A stretch of DNA of 64,000 nt from assembly GCF_004959855.1 (NCBI RefSeq), contig NZ_SPNT01000001.1, positions 124,001 to 188,000 on the forward strand. Reading direction: 5' to 3'. The notes beneath the pieces were generated by a model. It did no database searches, had not been told where the DNA came from, and saw nothing but the letters and a program-made list of their open reading frames with translations. Every line of letters starts with the position of its first letter. The first letter of the stretch is position 1. This document shows positions 18,794 to 27,119 of the stretch, piece by piece. The stretch comes from Nitratireductor sp. XY-223 (GTDB taxonomy: Bacteria > Pseudomonadota > Alphaproteobacteria > Rhizobiales > Rhizobiaceae). The position numbers were made by a program, and so were the translations under genes.

Positions 18794-19362
18794 CAGTTCT
18801 TCTTGCGGAAAGCGTCCAGCGAGACGACATCGGCACCGGACTTGTCGTCGTCCTTCTCGTCACCGCCGGTTTCTGCCGGCTCCGCTTCGGCGGTGACGGC
18901 GTCCTCGGCTTCCGTTTCCGGCTCGGCCTCCGCCTCGAGGGTGTCTTCGTCGACTTCCGTGAGGCCGAGGGTCTCGGCCGGCAGGTCCTCGTTGTCGGCC
19001 ATCATCGTATCGAACTCGAGTTCGAAATTGACCGACGGATCATAGAAGCCGCGAATGGCGGCGAACGGTATGTGCAGTTTCTCCGGTTTGTCGGAAAACG
19101 AAAGACCGATCTCGAAGTAACTCTCGGTGACCTTCAGGTCCCAGAACTGGTGCTGGATGACGATGGTCATCTGCTCGGCGTATTTTTCCTTCAGATAAGG
19201 AGAAATCCGCACGCCCGGGGCGTTGGTCAAGAAGGTGATGAAAAAATGGTGTTCGCCCGGCAGGCTCCCGGTCGCGGCGACTTCCGACAGTACTTTGCGA
19301 ATAACTCCTCGCAACGCCTCCTGCGCCAGTATGTCGTATCTTATGTGATCCTGCACTTGCAT
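18793..19362 (-). CDS. sspB: SspB, ClpXP adaptor for SsrA-tagged proteins
   Basis: 189 residues. The first 120 match alpha-type SspB: YDILAQEALRGVIRKVLSEV, EHHFFITFLTNAPGVRISPY, and HIPFAAIRGFYDPSVNFELEF. The rest is a low-complexity acidic tail (many Glu/Ala/Asp), ending in DVVSLDAFRKKN, consistent with the SspB tail that docks on the ClpX zinc domain. It delivers SsrA-tagged peptides to ClpXP. The gene lies just downstream of the tmRNA gene on the same strand, so tag donor and tag receptor are neighbours. The two are separated by a terminator-like hairpin, so co-transcription is not implied. Confidence 0.93.
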   Translation of the reverse strand: MQVQDHIRYDILAQEALRGVIRKVLSEVAATGSLPGEHHFFITFLTNAPGVRISPYLKEKYAEQMTIVIQHQFWDLKVTESYFEIGLSFSDKPEKLHIPFAAIRGFYDPSVNFELEFDTMMADNEDLPAETLGLTEVDEDTLEAEAEPETEAEDAVTAEAEPAETGGDEKDDDKSGADVVSLDAFRKKN

Positions 19363-19440
19363 ATTCCGCCTTATGTGTAAGTACCGTGATACACATCCTC
19401 GATTGGACGCTCAATATAACGATTGAAAATATCCTTCATA

Positions 19441-19477
19441 AAAAGAAAAGTGGAGGCTTCTGTTGCCAGGTGCCTCC
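19441..19477 (-). terminator. Terminator-like hairpin at the 3' end of ssrA
   Basis: On the minus strand GGAGGC (19477-19472) pairs with GCCTCC (19457-19452), followed by ACTTTTCTTTTT. It may be both the 3' helix of the tmRNA coding piece and its intrinsic terminator. Confidence 0.6.
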
Positions 19478-19775
19478 GAACCCCGCCTGACCGTGCGACC
19501 GGTCAGGAGTTTAATTGAAGCTGTCGCACCGCATTAAGCGGCGAGACGTGCTTCCGCATAGTTGTCGTTTGCAACTATTGAGTCGGCCCGATAACGGCGG
19601 AACCATGCCGGGCAAAAAGTTGATCTTTACGCCCTCGTCGATCCTGTGTCGCCCCCAACTCAACCGGCTCTTAGCTGTGATCCAGCCGTTTGTGGTGGAG
19701 GCGCCGGGTACTGCCCCCGGGTCCGATGGGTTTATTGCATCTTCCGTTTATTGCCATAGCTGCCGAAACAGCACT
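19450..19775 (-). ncRNA. ssrA: tmRNA, circularly permuted two-piece form
   Basis: The minus strand carries the acceptor piece first, ending in CGCCTCC-A-CCA at 19693 with CCA encoded, then a spacer, then the coding piece starting GGGGGCGACACAGG at 19656. GGGGGCG pairs with CGCCTCC to rebuild the alanine-type acceptor stem, including a G3-U70 wobble, the alanyl-tRNA synthetase identity pair. The tag frame is 19534-19572 on the minus strand and reads ANDNYAEARLAA then TAA, very close to known rhizobial tags. Pieces in this order are typical of alphaproteobacterial two-piece tmRNA. The outer ends (about 19450 and 19775) are approximate. Confidence 0.93.
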
Positions 19776-19918
19776 TTAGATATAAGGCTTTGCGCCGTTC
19801 TTGAAAAGGGCCGCTGGAAATGGCGCCGGGGCGCGTTCGGCTATCGCCGACAATGCCGTTTTGTGTCCCGACCGGTGGGCTTATGATGGTCCGGCGCGAA
19901 TCGGTGCGGGAGCAGGCC

Positions 19919-20713
19919 ATGCAGCAATATCACGATCTATTAAGGCGGGTCCTTGAAACGGGCGTTGACCGCGGAGACCGCACGGGCACGGGCACACGAT
20001 CGGTGTTCGGCCACCAGATGCGCTTTGACCTGGCCGACGGTTTCCCGGTCCTGACCACCAAGAAACTGCACCTGCGCTCCATCATCATCGAACTGTTGTG
20101 GTTCCTCAGGGGCGACACCAACATCGCCTGGCTGAAGGAGAACGGCGTTTCCATCTGGGACGAATGGGCCGACGAAAACGGCGAGCTCGGCCCCGTTTAC
20201 GGCTACCAGTGGCGGTCCTGGCCGGCTCCCGACGGCAGGACAATCGACCAGATCGGCAATGTGGTCGAAGCCATCAGGACCAATCCGAACTCGCGAAGGC
20301 ACATGGTATCGGCCTGGAACCCGGCGCTGGTCGACGAGATGGCGCTGCCGCCCTGTCACTGCCTGTTCCAGTTTTACGTGGCCGAGGGGCGGCTGTCCTG
20401 CCAGCTCTACCAGCGCTCCGCGGACATCTTCCTGGGCGTTCCCTTCAACATCGCGTCCTACGCGCTGCTGACGATGATGATTGCGCAGGTCACCGATCTC
20501 GAACCCGGCGACTTCGTGCTGACGCTGGGCGATGCGCATCTGTATGCCGACCACATGGAACAGGCGCAACTGCAACTGAGCCGCGATACGCGGCCGCTTC
20601 CGGTCATGCGCATCAATCCCGACATCAGGGACCTGTTCGCCTTCCGGTTCGAGGATTTTATGCTCGAGGGGTACGATCCCCATCCCCACATCGCCGCAAA
20701 GGTCTCGGTATGA
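19919..20713 (+). CDS. thyA: Thymidylate synthase
   Basis: 264 residues, the same length as E. coli ThyA. The start at 19919 begins [15 protein letters not shown]; longer frames upstream run into the tmRNA region. Visible motifs are [19 protein letters not shown] (folate/phosphate contact), the catalytic cysteine in [34 protein letters not shown] and [16 protein letters not shown]. It methylates dUMP to dTMP using methylene-tetrahydrofolate, which it leaves as dihydrofolate. Its stop overlaps the start of folA, which recycles that dihydrofolate. Confidence 0.97.
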   Translation: MQQYHDLLRRVLETGVDRGDRTGTGTRSVFGHQMRFDLADGFPVLTTKKLHLRSIIIELLWFLRGDTNIAWLKENGVSIWDEWADENGELGPVYGYQWRSWPAPDGRTIDQIGNVVEAIRTNPNSRRHMVSAWNPALVDEMALPPCHCLFQFYVAEGRLSCQLYQRSADIFLGVPFNIASYALLTMMIAQVTDLEPGDFVLTLGDAHLYADHMEQAQLQLSRDTRPLPVMRINPDIRDLFAFRFEDFMLEGYDPHPHIAAKVSV

Positions 20714-21243
20714 GCCATTTGGCGGACGGAAACGTGGAGATAACGATGGTCGTGGCGGTGGCGCGCAACGGCGTGATCGGCCGCGACGGTGCGATGCCCT
20801 GGCGGCTGTCGACGGACCTGAAGCGCTTCAAGGCCATCACCATGGGCAAGCCGGTATTGATGGGGCGCAAGACCTTCCAGTCCATCGGCAAGCCGCTGCC
20901 CGGCCGGCACAATATCGTCGTGACCCGGGATCCGTCCTTTCAAGCCGAGGGCGTGGAAACCTGCGCGAGCCTCGACGCTGCGCTCGCCAGCGCGCGCAAA
21001 CAGGCCGCGGACAACGGCCAGAGCGAGATCTGCGTCATCGGCGGGGGCGAGATTTACCGCCAGGCGATGCCGTTTGCGCACAATATCCATTTTACGCAGG
21101 TCGACAGCGAGCCGACCGGGGACACCCGTTTTCCAGAAATCGATCCACAGATTTGGGCGCTGCAAACGGAGGAGGCGATTGCGGCCGGCGAGAAGGACAG
21201 CGCGGCAACGATTTACAGGCATTACAGACGCATAGATGCCTGA
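20710..21243 (+). CDS. folA: Dihydrofolate reductase
   Basis: 177 residues starting at an ATG that overlaps the thyA stop (ATGA), so translation is coupled. The family motifs are present: [20 protein letters not shown] with the substrate-contacting Asp in [26 protein letters not shown] for NADPH, and [17 protein letters not shown]. It reduces dihydrofolate to tetrahydrofolate. The first eleven residues before [11 protein letters not shown] are an extension of ordinary size. Confidence 0.96.
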   Translation: MSHLADGNVEITMVVAVARNGVIGRDGAMPWRLSTDLKRFKAITMGKPVLMGRKTFQSIGKPLPGRHNIVVTRDPSFQAEGVETCASLDAALASARKQAADNGQSEICVIGGGEIYRQAMPFAHNIHFTQVDSEPTGDTRFPEIDPQIWALQTEEAIAAGEKDSAATIYRHYRRIDA

Positions 21244-21452
21244 GCGGGCGGACCGGCCGCGTTGAAAGCCGGTTCTTTAGTACCTATAACCCCAATTACG
21301 CCAAGTTGCGTGCGCAGGAATATGCCTTGACCTTGTCCCATGGTCGTGCAAATCGATGCGGCGAGACAGGAAAACTGCAAGGATCAGCCCTATTTGTCCG
21401 GGAAGAATCCCGAAAATTCAACAAATTGTGCTGACGAACCGATGAGGAATCA

Positions 21453-22535
21453 ATGCCCTGGAGTAACCAAAATGGTAGCGGCGGAAACAACCAGGGTCCC
21501 TGGGGGCAGGGGCCGCGCGGGCCGCGTCGCACGGGAGGCGGCGGTGCGCCGCCGGATCTCGAGGAAATCATCCGCCGAAGCCAGGACCAGCTGAAGAATG
21601 CGCTACCGGGCGGTGGCGGCGGCAGCCCAGTCTTCATCGCGGTCATCATTGCCGGCCTGCTTTTGCTCTGGGCGTTCCAGGCGATCTACACGGTGCAACC
21701 GGACCAGCGCGGCGTCGTCCTGCTGTTCGGTAAGCCCAAGGAAGAAATCTCCCAGCCGGGGCTGCATTTCCTGTGGTGGCCGATCGAAAAGGTCGAGATG
21801 GTCCAGATCGTCGAACGGCAGATCAATATCGGCGGCAGCTCCGCTCGCGGCGCAACGCAGGGCCTGATGCTGTCGGGTGACCAGAACATCGTCGATGTCC
21901 AGTTCTCGCTGCTTTACGCGATCACCAACCCGCGCGACTACCTGTTCAATGTCGAGAACCCCGAGGATACGCTGCGCCAGGTGGCCGAAAGCGCCATGCG
22001 CGAGGTGGTCGGCCGGCGTCCCGCGCAGGATGTCTTCCGCGACAATCGCCAGGCCATCGCCGACAGCGTGAAGACGATCATCCAGACGACGATGGACACA
22101 TACGGCGCCGGCATTTCCGTCAACACCGTGTCGATCGAGGACGCGGCGCCGCCGCGGGAAGTCGCCGACGCGTTTGACGAGGTGCAGCGCGCCGAGCAGG
22201 ACGAAGACCGCTTCGTCGAGGAAGCCAACCAGTATTCCAACCAGAAACTCGGCCAGGCGCGCGGTGAAGCGGCCCAGATCCGAGAGGAAGCCGCCGCCTA
22301 CAAGGATCGCGTCGTCAACGAGGCGACCGGTGAGGCACAGCGCTTCATCGCCATTTACGAAGAGTACTCGAAGGCGCCGGACGTAACGCGCAAGCGTCTG
22401 TTCCTGGAAACCATGGAGGATGTCTTCAAGACGTCCAACAAGTTCATTGTCGAGCAAAACCAGGGCCAGGGGGTCGTTCCCTACTTGCCGCTGAACGAGC
22501 TGAACCGACCCTCAACACAGGGAGGTACCAACTAA
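21453..22535 (+). CDS. hflK: HflK, FtsH protease modulator subunit
   Basis: 360 residues. A glycine-, asparagine- and proline-rich N-terminal tail precedes one membrane helix (PVFIAVIIAGLLLLWAFQAI, about 53-73) and an SPFH/band-7 domain (VQPDQRGVVLLFGKPKEE to about residue 250), followed by a long charged helix. HflK and HflC form a large periplasmic cage around FtsH and control access of membrane proteins to it. The stop TAA shares its last base with the ATG of hflC. Confidence 0.95.
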   Translation: MPWSNQNGSGGNNQGPWGQGPRGPRRTGGGGAPPDLEEIIRRSQDQLKNALPGGGGGSPVFIAVIIAGLLLLWAFQAIYTVQPDQRGVVLLFGKPKEEISQPGLHFLWWPIEKVEMVQIVERQINIGGSSARGATQGLMLSGDQNIVDVQFSLLYAITNPRDYLFNVENPEDTLRQVAESAMREVVGRRPAQDVFRDNRQAIADSVKTIIQTTMDTYGAGISVNTVSIEDAAPPREVADAFDEVQRAEQDEDRFVEEANQYSNQKLGQARGEAAQIREEAAAYKDRVVNEATGEAQRFIAIYEEYSKAPDVTRKRLFLETMEDVFKTSNKFIVEQNQGQGVVPYLPLNELNRPSTQGGTN

Positions 22536-23449
22536 TGGGTAACCGTCTTCCCATCATCGTCATTGCCGTGGTCGTTCTGCTGGGCCTCGCCTATTCCTCC
22601 TTCTTCGTCGTCCAGGCGGGCGAGCAGGCGATTGTCCTGCGCTTCGGCGAGATCCGTTCCGTCAAGACGGAGCCGGGGCTGTATTTCAAGCTGCCGTTCA
22701 GCTTCATTGAGGCCGATAATGTGCAGATGATTCAGAAACGTGCGATCCGCTTCGATCTGGACGATATCCGCGTGCAGGTCTCCGGCGGTAAATTCTACGA
22801 GGTCGATGCGTTCGTGGTCTACAAGATCACCAATGCCGAGCGTTTCCGGGAAACGGTCTCCGGCGATGTCACGGCGGCCGAGTCGCGGCTTCGAACACGT
22901 CTCGATTCGGCCCTCAGGCGGGTCTACGGCCTGAGAGGCTTCGAGGCTGCCCTTTCGGATGCGCGTAACGCCATGATGACGGAAGTGCGCGATCAACTGC
23001 GGCCCGACGCGGAATCGCTGGGGCTGACGATCGAGGACGTGCGCATACGCCGCACCGATCTGACGAAGGAAGTCTCGCAGCAGACCTATGACCGCATGAA
23101 GGCGGAACGTCTGGCGGAAGCCGAGTTGATCCGCGCGCGCGGCCGCGAAGCCGGCCAGCGTATCCGGGCGATCGCCGACAGGCAGGTCGTGGAACTCGAA
23201 TCGGAGGCACGGCGCGATTCCGAAATCACCCGTGGTGAGGGCGATGCCGAGCGCAACCGCATCTTCGCCGAGGCGTTCACCAAGGATGAGGCGTTCTTCG
23301 ATTTCTACCGGTCCATGGAAGCGTACCGGCAGTCGCTGACCGATACGGACACGACGATGGTGATCTCACCGAATTCGGAGTTCTTCCGTTTCTTCCAGGA
23401 TGCGGCCGGGACCATTCCGGAAGGTTCGGCGAACGCCGCTCCGCAATAG
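22535..23449 (+). CDS. hflC: HflC, FtsH protease modulator subunit
   Basis: 304 residues with an N-terminal membrane anchor (IIVIAVVVLLGLAYSSFFVV) and an SPFH/band-7 domain (GEQAIVLRFGEIRSVKTEPG), then a helical region with KAERLAEAELIRARGREAGQ. It partners HflK in the FtsH-HflKC complex. It is coupled to hflK by a one-base overlap and followed after 12 bp by the DUF2065 gene. Confidence 0.95.
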   Translation: MGNRLPIIVIAVVVLLGLAYSSFFVVQAGEQAIVLRFGEIRSVKTEPGLYFKLPFSFIEADNVQMIQKRAIRFDLDDIRVQVSGGKFYEVDAFVVYKITNAERFRETVSGDVTAAESRLRTRLDSALRRVYGLRGFEAALSDARNAMMTEVRDQLRPDAESLGLTIEDVRIRRTDLTKEVSQQTYDRMKAERLAEAELIRARGREAGQRIRAIADRQVVELESEARRDSEITRGEGDAERNRIFAEAFTKDEAFFDFYRSMEAYRQSLTDTDTTMVISPNSEFFRFFQDAAGTIPEGSANAAPQ

Positions 23450-23461
23450 GCGGCCAACGCC

Positions 23462-23647
23462 ATGAGCGATCTCGTCGTGGCGATTGGCTTGTTTCTGGTC
23501 ATCGAGGGGCTGATCTACGCATTGGCCCCTTCGTTGATTCGGCGCATGGCCGAAGAACTGCCTCTCATTTCGGACCGGCAATTGCGCGGTTTCGGGCTTG
23601 CGGCGGTCGGCATCGGCGTGTTTTTTGTCTGGATGATCAGGGGCTAG
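23462..23647 (+). CDS. DUF2065 family small membrane protein
   Basis: 61 residues with two predicted membrane helices: LVVAIGLFLVIEGLIYALAP and FGLAAVGIGVFFVWMI. This is the DUF2065 family, regularly found next to hflC in proteobacteria (YjeT in E. coli). Function is unknown; context suggests a link to the FtsH-HflKC membrane quality-control complex. Confidence 0.85.
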   Translation: MSDLVVAIGLFLVIEGLIYALAPSLIRRMAEELPLISDRQLRGFGLAAVGIGVFFVWMIRG

Positions 23648-23753
23648 CCGTCCATCACGCGCAGTTGGCGCAGATTTGAGTGGACGCGGCCCAAATTGGA
23701 CATATCTATGCGGGACAAACCTCGCGGGAAATGCAGTCGGGAGAGAGAATATC

Positions 23754-25223
23754 ATGCCACTGAACACTGTCCTGAAACCGGTTCGCGCCATTGCGGTGAT
23801 TACAGCGCTCGGGGTGGCCGCGGTCCAGTTTGCGGATTTGGGTGTTCGCCCGGCACAGGCCGCGCAGGGGCCGGAATCGGTCGCCGACCTGGCGGAGCAA
23901 TTGCTGGATTCGGTCGTCAACATCTCGACATCGCAACGGGTGAGCAACAACCGGCGCACGCCGCGGCCGCGCATTCCGGACGGCTCGCCTTTCCAGGACT
24001 TTTTCGATGAATTCTTCGGCGAGCGCGAGGGCGAACAGGCGCCGCGCTCGCGGCGGGTCAACTCGCTTGGCTCGGGTTTTGTCATCGACAAGGAAGGCGT
24101 GATCGTCACCAACAACCACGTGATCGCCGATGCCGACGACATCGAGGTCAATTTCGCCGACGGCTCGAAGCTCTCCGCCGAAGTGGTGGGCGCCGACCCG
24201 AAGACCGATATCGCAGTCCTGCGGGTCAAACCGGAAACCCCGCTCACGGCGGTCTCGTTCGGCAATTCCGAGACCATTCGCATCGGCGACTGGGTCATGG
24301 CGATCGGCAACCCGTTCGGTCTTGGCGGAACCGTGACCACGGGGATCGTCTCGGCCCGCGGCCGCGACATCAATTCCGGCCCCTATGACAATTTCATTCA
24401 GACGGACGCGGCCATCAACCGCGGCAATTCCGGCGGCCCTCTCTTCAATCAGACGGGTGAGGTGATCGGCGTCAACACGGCGATCATATCGCCGACGGGC
24501 GGATCCATCGGTATCGGTTTTGCGGTGCCGTCGGACCTGGTCAAATCGGTCGTCGCGCAGCTGATCGAGTTTGGCGAGACGCGCCGCGGCTGGCTGGGCG
24601 TGCGCATCCAGCCGGTGACCGACGATATCGCCGAAAGCCTCGATATGAAGGAGGCCATGGGCGCCCTGGTTGCCGGAATCATCAAGGGCGGACCGGTGGA
24701 TGACGGGTCTATCCAGCCCGGCGACGTGATCATCCGCTTCGACGGCCAGGCCGTCGAGGACATGCGCGACCTGCCGCGGATCGTGGCGGAAAGCCCGGTC
24801 GGCAAGGAAGTCGAGGTCGTTATCATCCGCAAGGGCAAGGAAGAGACGATTGCGGTCACGCTCGGACGCCTCGAAGACGGCGAACAGCTCATTGCCCAGG
24901 CGCAGCAGAGCGATGAGCCCGAAACCGCCACAGTTCTCGGCATGGAACTCGCCGAGCTCGACAGCGCGCTGCGCGAGAAGTACGAGATTTCCGAAAATGT
25001 CGAGGGCGTGGTCATCGTCAACGTGGATGAAGACTCTTCCGCTGCGGAAAAACGCATTGTCGCCGGCGACGTGATCGTCGAGGTGGCGCAGGAGGTGGTC
25101 AAGTCGCCCCAGGAAGTGTCCGACCGGGTCACGAAGCTGAAGGACGACGGGCGGCGCAACGCGCTGCTGATGATCGCCAACACGATCGGCGAACTGCGGT
25201 TCGTCACCGTACCAATGCGGTAG
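23754..25223 (+). CDS. degP: DegP/HtrA-family (Do) periplasmic serine protease
   Basis: 489 residues from the ATG at 23754, preceded by GGGAGAGAG. A signal peptide runs to about ARPAQA-A in the low thirties. The trypsin-like triad is intact: His in TNNHVIAD, Asp in KTDIAVLRV and Ser in NRGNSGGPLFNQTG. Two PDZ domains follow, starting at RRGWLGVRIQPV and near ATVLGMELAELD. It degrades or chaperones misfolded envelope proteins, fitting its place after hflK-hflC. The last 90 bases plus stop are repeated 1,305 bp downstream beyond an inserted gene. Confidence 0.94.
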   Translation: MPLNTVLKPVRAIAVITALGVAAVQFADLGVRPAQAAQGPESVADLAEQLLDSVVNISTSQRVSNNRRTPRPRIPDGSPFQDFFDEFFGEREGEQAPRSRRVNSLGSGFVIDKEGVIVTNNHVIADADDIEVNFADGSKLSAEVVGADPKTDIAVLRVKPETPLTAVSFGNSETIRIGDWVMAIGNPFGLGGTVTTGIVSARGRDINSGPYDNFIQTDAAINRGNSGGPLFNQTGEVIGVNTAIISPTGGSIGIGFAVPSDLVKSVVAQLIEFGETRRGWLGVRIQPVTDDIAESLDMKEAMGALVAGIIKGGPVDDGSIQPGDVIIRFDGQAVEDMRDLPRIVAESPVGKEVEVVIIRKGKEETIAVTLGRLEDGEQLIAQAQQSDEPETATVLGMELAELDSALREKYEISENVEGVVIVNVDEDSSAAEKRIVAGDVIVEVAQEVVKSPQEVSDRVTKLKDDGRRNALLMIANTIGELRFVTVPMR

Positions 25224-25230
25224 CAGGTCC
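25134..25230 (+). repeat. Direct repeat, copy 1 (native degP 3' end)
   Basis: The last 29 codons, stop and a few following bases of degP. The same sequence recurs at 26439-26535 in the same orientation, with one mismatch through the stop codon (A at 25214, G at 26519) and looser similarity beyond it. The pair brackets an AT-rich gene. Confidence 0.95.
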
Positions 25231-25249
25231 GGGCGCGGCCGGCTGCGGC

Positions 25250-26200
25250 CTAGCCGATGCTCTCATGTTTCTTATTCGTGCTGGCAGTACTTTTGACTTG
25301 ATCTTTCATGGTTCGCATCAGGTGACTCATTGTGTCCATAGATTCACGTGCAAAGCTTACGTCAGCGTTCTTTAGTAGGTATGTGTCGGGCCATCTGATG
25401 TCCTCGCTAAGCAGTGCAATCAACGGTTCCATTCTATTTTTCTGGTCCGTTGGCATCTCCTTTACGCACAGATATGCTAGAAGATATTTGTCAAATATGG
25501 ATTTTATTTTAATTAGATAGGTCGAAGTATCAACGAACTGGCTATACTGTTTCAAAAACCATGCAGCCAAAAATTCAACAAATACAAATAGGACGGAACA
25601 CGAGACAATCCCGTAAATGTACTGCTTTTGGAATCCCGTTAGATAGGAAATTATTTGCCAGGCAACTATCGTAGCGACAAAAAAGGCAATGCCCATGCGG
25701 GCGTACAATGTACCTCTATCCAGAAGGATGGAAGCTTTTTCATCATACAGAACGGCTTTTGATTCCAGTGCCGCACTCAGTTGATGAAAATACGTTACGA
25801 AAGATTTTGCGGCATCAACCCTTGCCTCGTTGTCTTTGTTTTGTGCCTTCCTGTAAATCTCCTCAATTTTGTCATAGTCAATCGGCACTCCAGCGTCTTT
25901 GGCAACCCTTATGGTAGTGGCAATTTCGCTGTCAAATTGCTTTTGTTTTTCCTGCCTAGTTCGATCGTCTATCTCTGAAAACGAGCTAACTCTTCCAGCC
26001 AAATATGTAGCCCAAAATAAGCCAAAAGAACCTGCCAATGCTGCCGAAGCGGCAAGGAGAAATGGGCCCTGATCTGTCCAAAATTGAACGCTCGATGAAG
26101 AAAATGGGAAGAGCGCGTAAACAAAGGAAAACAACAACGATACCAAAGAGACCAATACAACTGCAAGTCGAAGCGTCTGGGAGGTCTGCACGTAAAACAT
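25250..26200 (-). CDS. Orphan four-helix membrane protein in an AT-rich insert
   Basis: 316 residues, not recognised. Hydrophobic segments lie at about 11-31, 46-68, 167-188 and 195-216. Between the second and third is a charged helical stretch (about 70-165) with RTRQEKQKQFDSEIATTIRV and a predicted coiled-coil character; the C-terminal 100 residues are soluble. Codon use and base composition are clearly more AT-rich than every neighbouring gene. It is antisense to degP and is enclosed by two copies of the degP 3' end, so it was probably acquired. No signal peptide beyond the first helix, no catalytic motif and no partner gene. The start at 26200 has only a weak ribosome-binding site; the function is unknown. 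Confidence 0.7.
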   Translation of the reverse strand: MFYVQTSQTLRLAVVLVSLVSLLFSFVYALFPFSSSSVQFWTDQGPFLLAASAALAGSFGLFWATYLAGRVSSFSEIDDRTRQEKQKQFDSEIATTIRVAKDAGVPIDYDKIEEIYRKAQNKDNEARVDAAKSFVTYFHQLSAALESKAVLYDEKASILLDRGTLYARMGIAFFVATIVAWQIISYLTGFQKQYIYGIVSCSVLFVFVEFLAAWFLKQYSQFVDTSTYLIKIKSIFDKYLLAYLCVKEMPTDQKNRMEPLIALLSEDIRWPDTYLLKNADVSFARESMDTMSHLMRTMKDQVKSTASTNKKHESIG

Positions 26201-26438
26201 ATGCTTTACCCATTCTTCTGATATTGAGATCCACTAAAATCTATACGAGCATCGACGGTCGACAAAATCAATCACAGGCCGAAGCTTGGCTCATTTTCAG
26301 TTGATCGCAATCTGCGCCACGTGCCAGAGATCATGCGCTGATTCTGCTGGCCAGATTGAAAATCGGCGTGATGGTGTTGCAGTGGTTCAGATTGAATGCT
26401 TTGAGGGCAACCTAATTTGAAGAACTTTATTTGTTGCC
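26201..26438. other. AT-rich intergenic part of the insert
   Basis: Between the orphan gene's start and the second degP repeat. No coding frame, tRNA, transposase remnant or clear inverted repeat is visible; it presumably holds the orphan gene's promoter on the minus strand. Confidence 0.5.
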
Positions 26439-26535
26439 AAGCTGAAGGACGACGGGCGGCGCAACGCGCTGCTGATGATCGCCAACACGATCGGCGAACT
26501 GCGGTTCGTCACCGTACCGATGCGGTAGCATGTCC
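26439..26535 (+). repeat. Direct repeat, copy 2 (duplicate of the degP 3' end)
   Basis: Matches 25134-25230 with one mismatch through the stop codon. It encodes the same C-terminus (ending RFVTVPMR then TAG) but has no start of its own, so it is a gene fragment left by a duplication or insertion. Confidence 0.95.
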
Positions 26536-26555
26536 CGGGCGCTGCCGGCCGTGGC

Positions 26556-27119
26556 TCAGCCGCGCCGTGCCAGCCATTCAGGAGCCGTCACCGCATAATA
26601 GGCGTGGCGACGCAGGTGGACATGGCTGTCGGGAACGAACGGGTGATCGAAGTCGCGCGAAGGTTGGTGGCGCATGCCGATCCGATCCATGACGGCCGTT
26701 GACCGGACATTTTCGGGAACGGCAAAGGCGACGACCTGGTCCAGGCCGTGTTCCTCGAAACCGATCCTCAGCAATTCACGCGCCGCCTCTGTGACGTAGC
26801 CCTTGCCCCACGCTTCGGGCACAAGTCGCCAGCCGATCTCGATGATGCCTCGGGGCACATGCGGTTCAAGATTCGTCGGTATAGACAGTCCCATGAAACC
26901 GATTGCCGTTTCGTCGTCGCGCGTCTGCAAGGCGCCGAAGCCGTAGCCGGTCTCGTTGATTTCGCGCATGATCCTGTCCATGACCTCCCGGGACTGCTGC
27001 CGATCGCGGCGGAAGGGAAAGAAGGCCATGACCGTCTCGTCGGAATTGAGGCGATGGAACGCGTCTTCGTCCGACGGCCGCCAGTTGCGGAGGATCAGGC
27101 GCTCTGTTTCGGCGATCAT
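26556..27119 (-). CDS. GNAT-family N-acetyltransferase (RimJ/RimL-like)
   Basis: 187 residues. It begins ETERLILRNWRPSDEDAFHR, the usual opening of RimJ/RimL-type GNAT enzymes, with IEIGWRLVPEAWGKGYVTEA forming the acetyl-CoA pyrophosphate loop (R/QxxGxG/A variant WGKGY) and AFAVPENVRSTAVMDRIGM as the C-terminal acceptor-side motif. The acceptor is unknown. Its ATG overlaps the serB stop (ATGA), so it is translated together with serB. Confidence 0.88.
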   Translation of the reverse strand: MIAETERLILRNWRPSDEDAFHRLNSDETVMAFFPFRRDRQQSREVMDRIMREINETGYGFGALQTRDDETAIGFMGLSIPTNLEPHVPRGIIEIGWRLVPEAWGKGYVTEAARELLRIGFEEHGLDQVVAFAVPENVRSTAVMDRIGMRHQPSRDFDHPFVPDSHVHLRRHAYYAVTAPEWLARRG

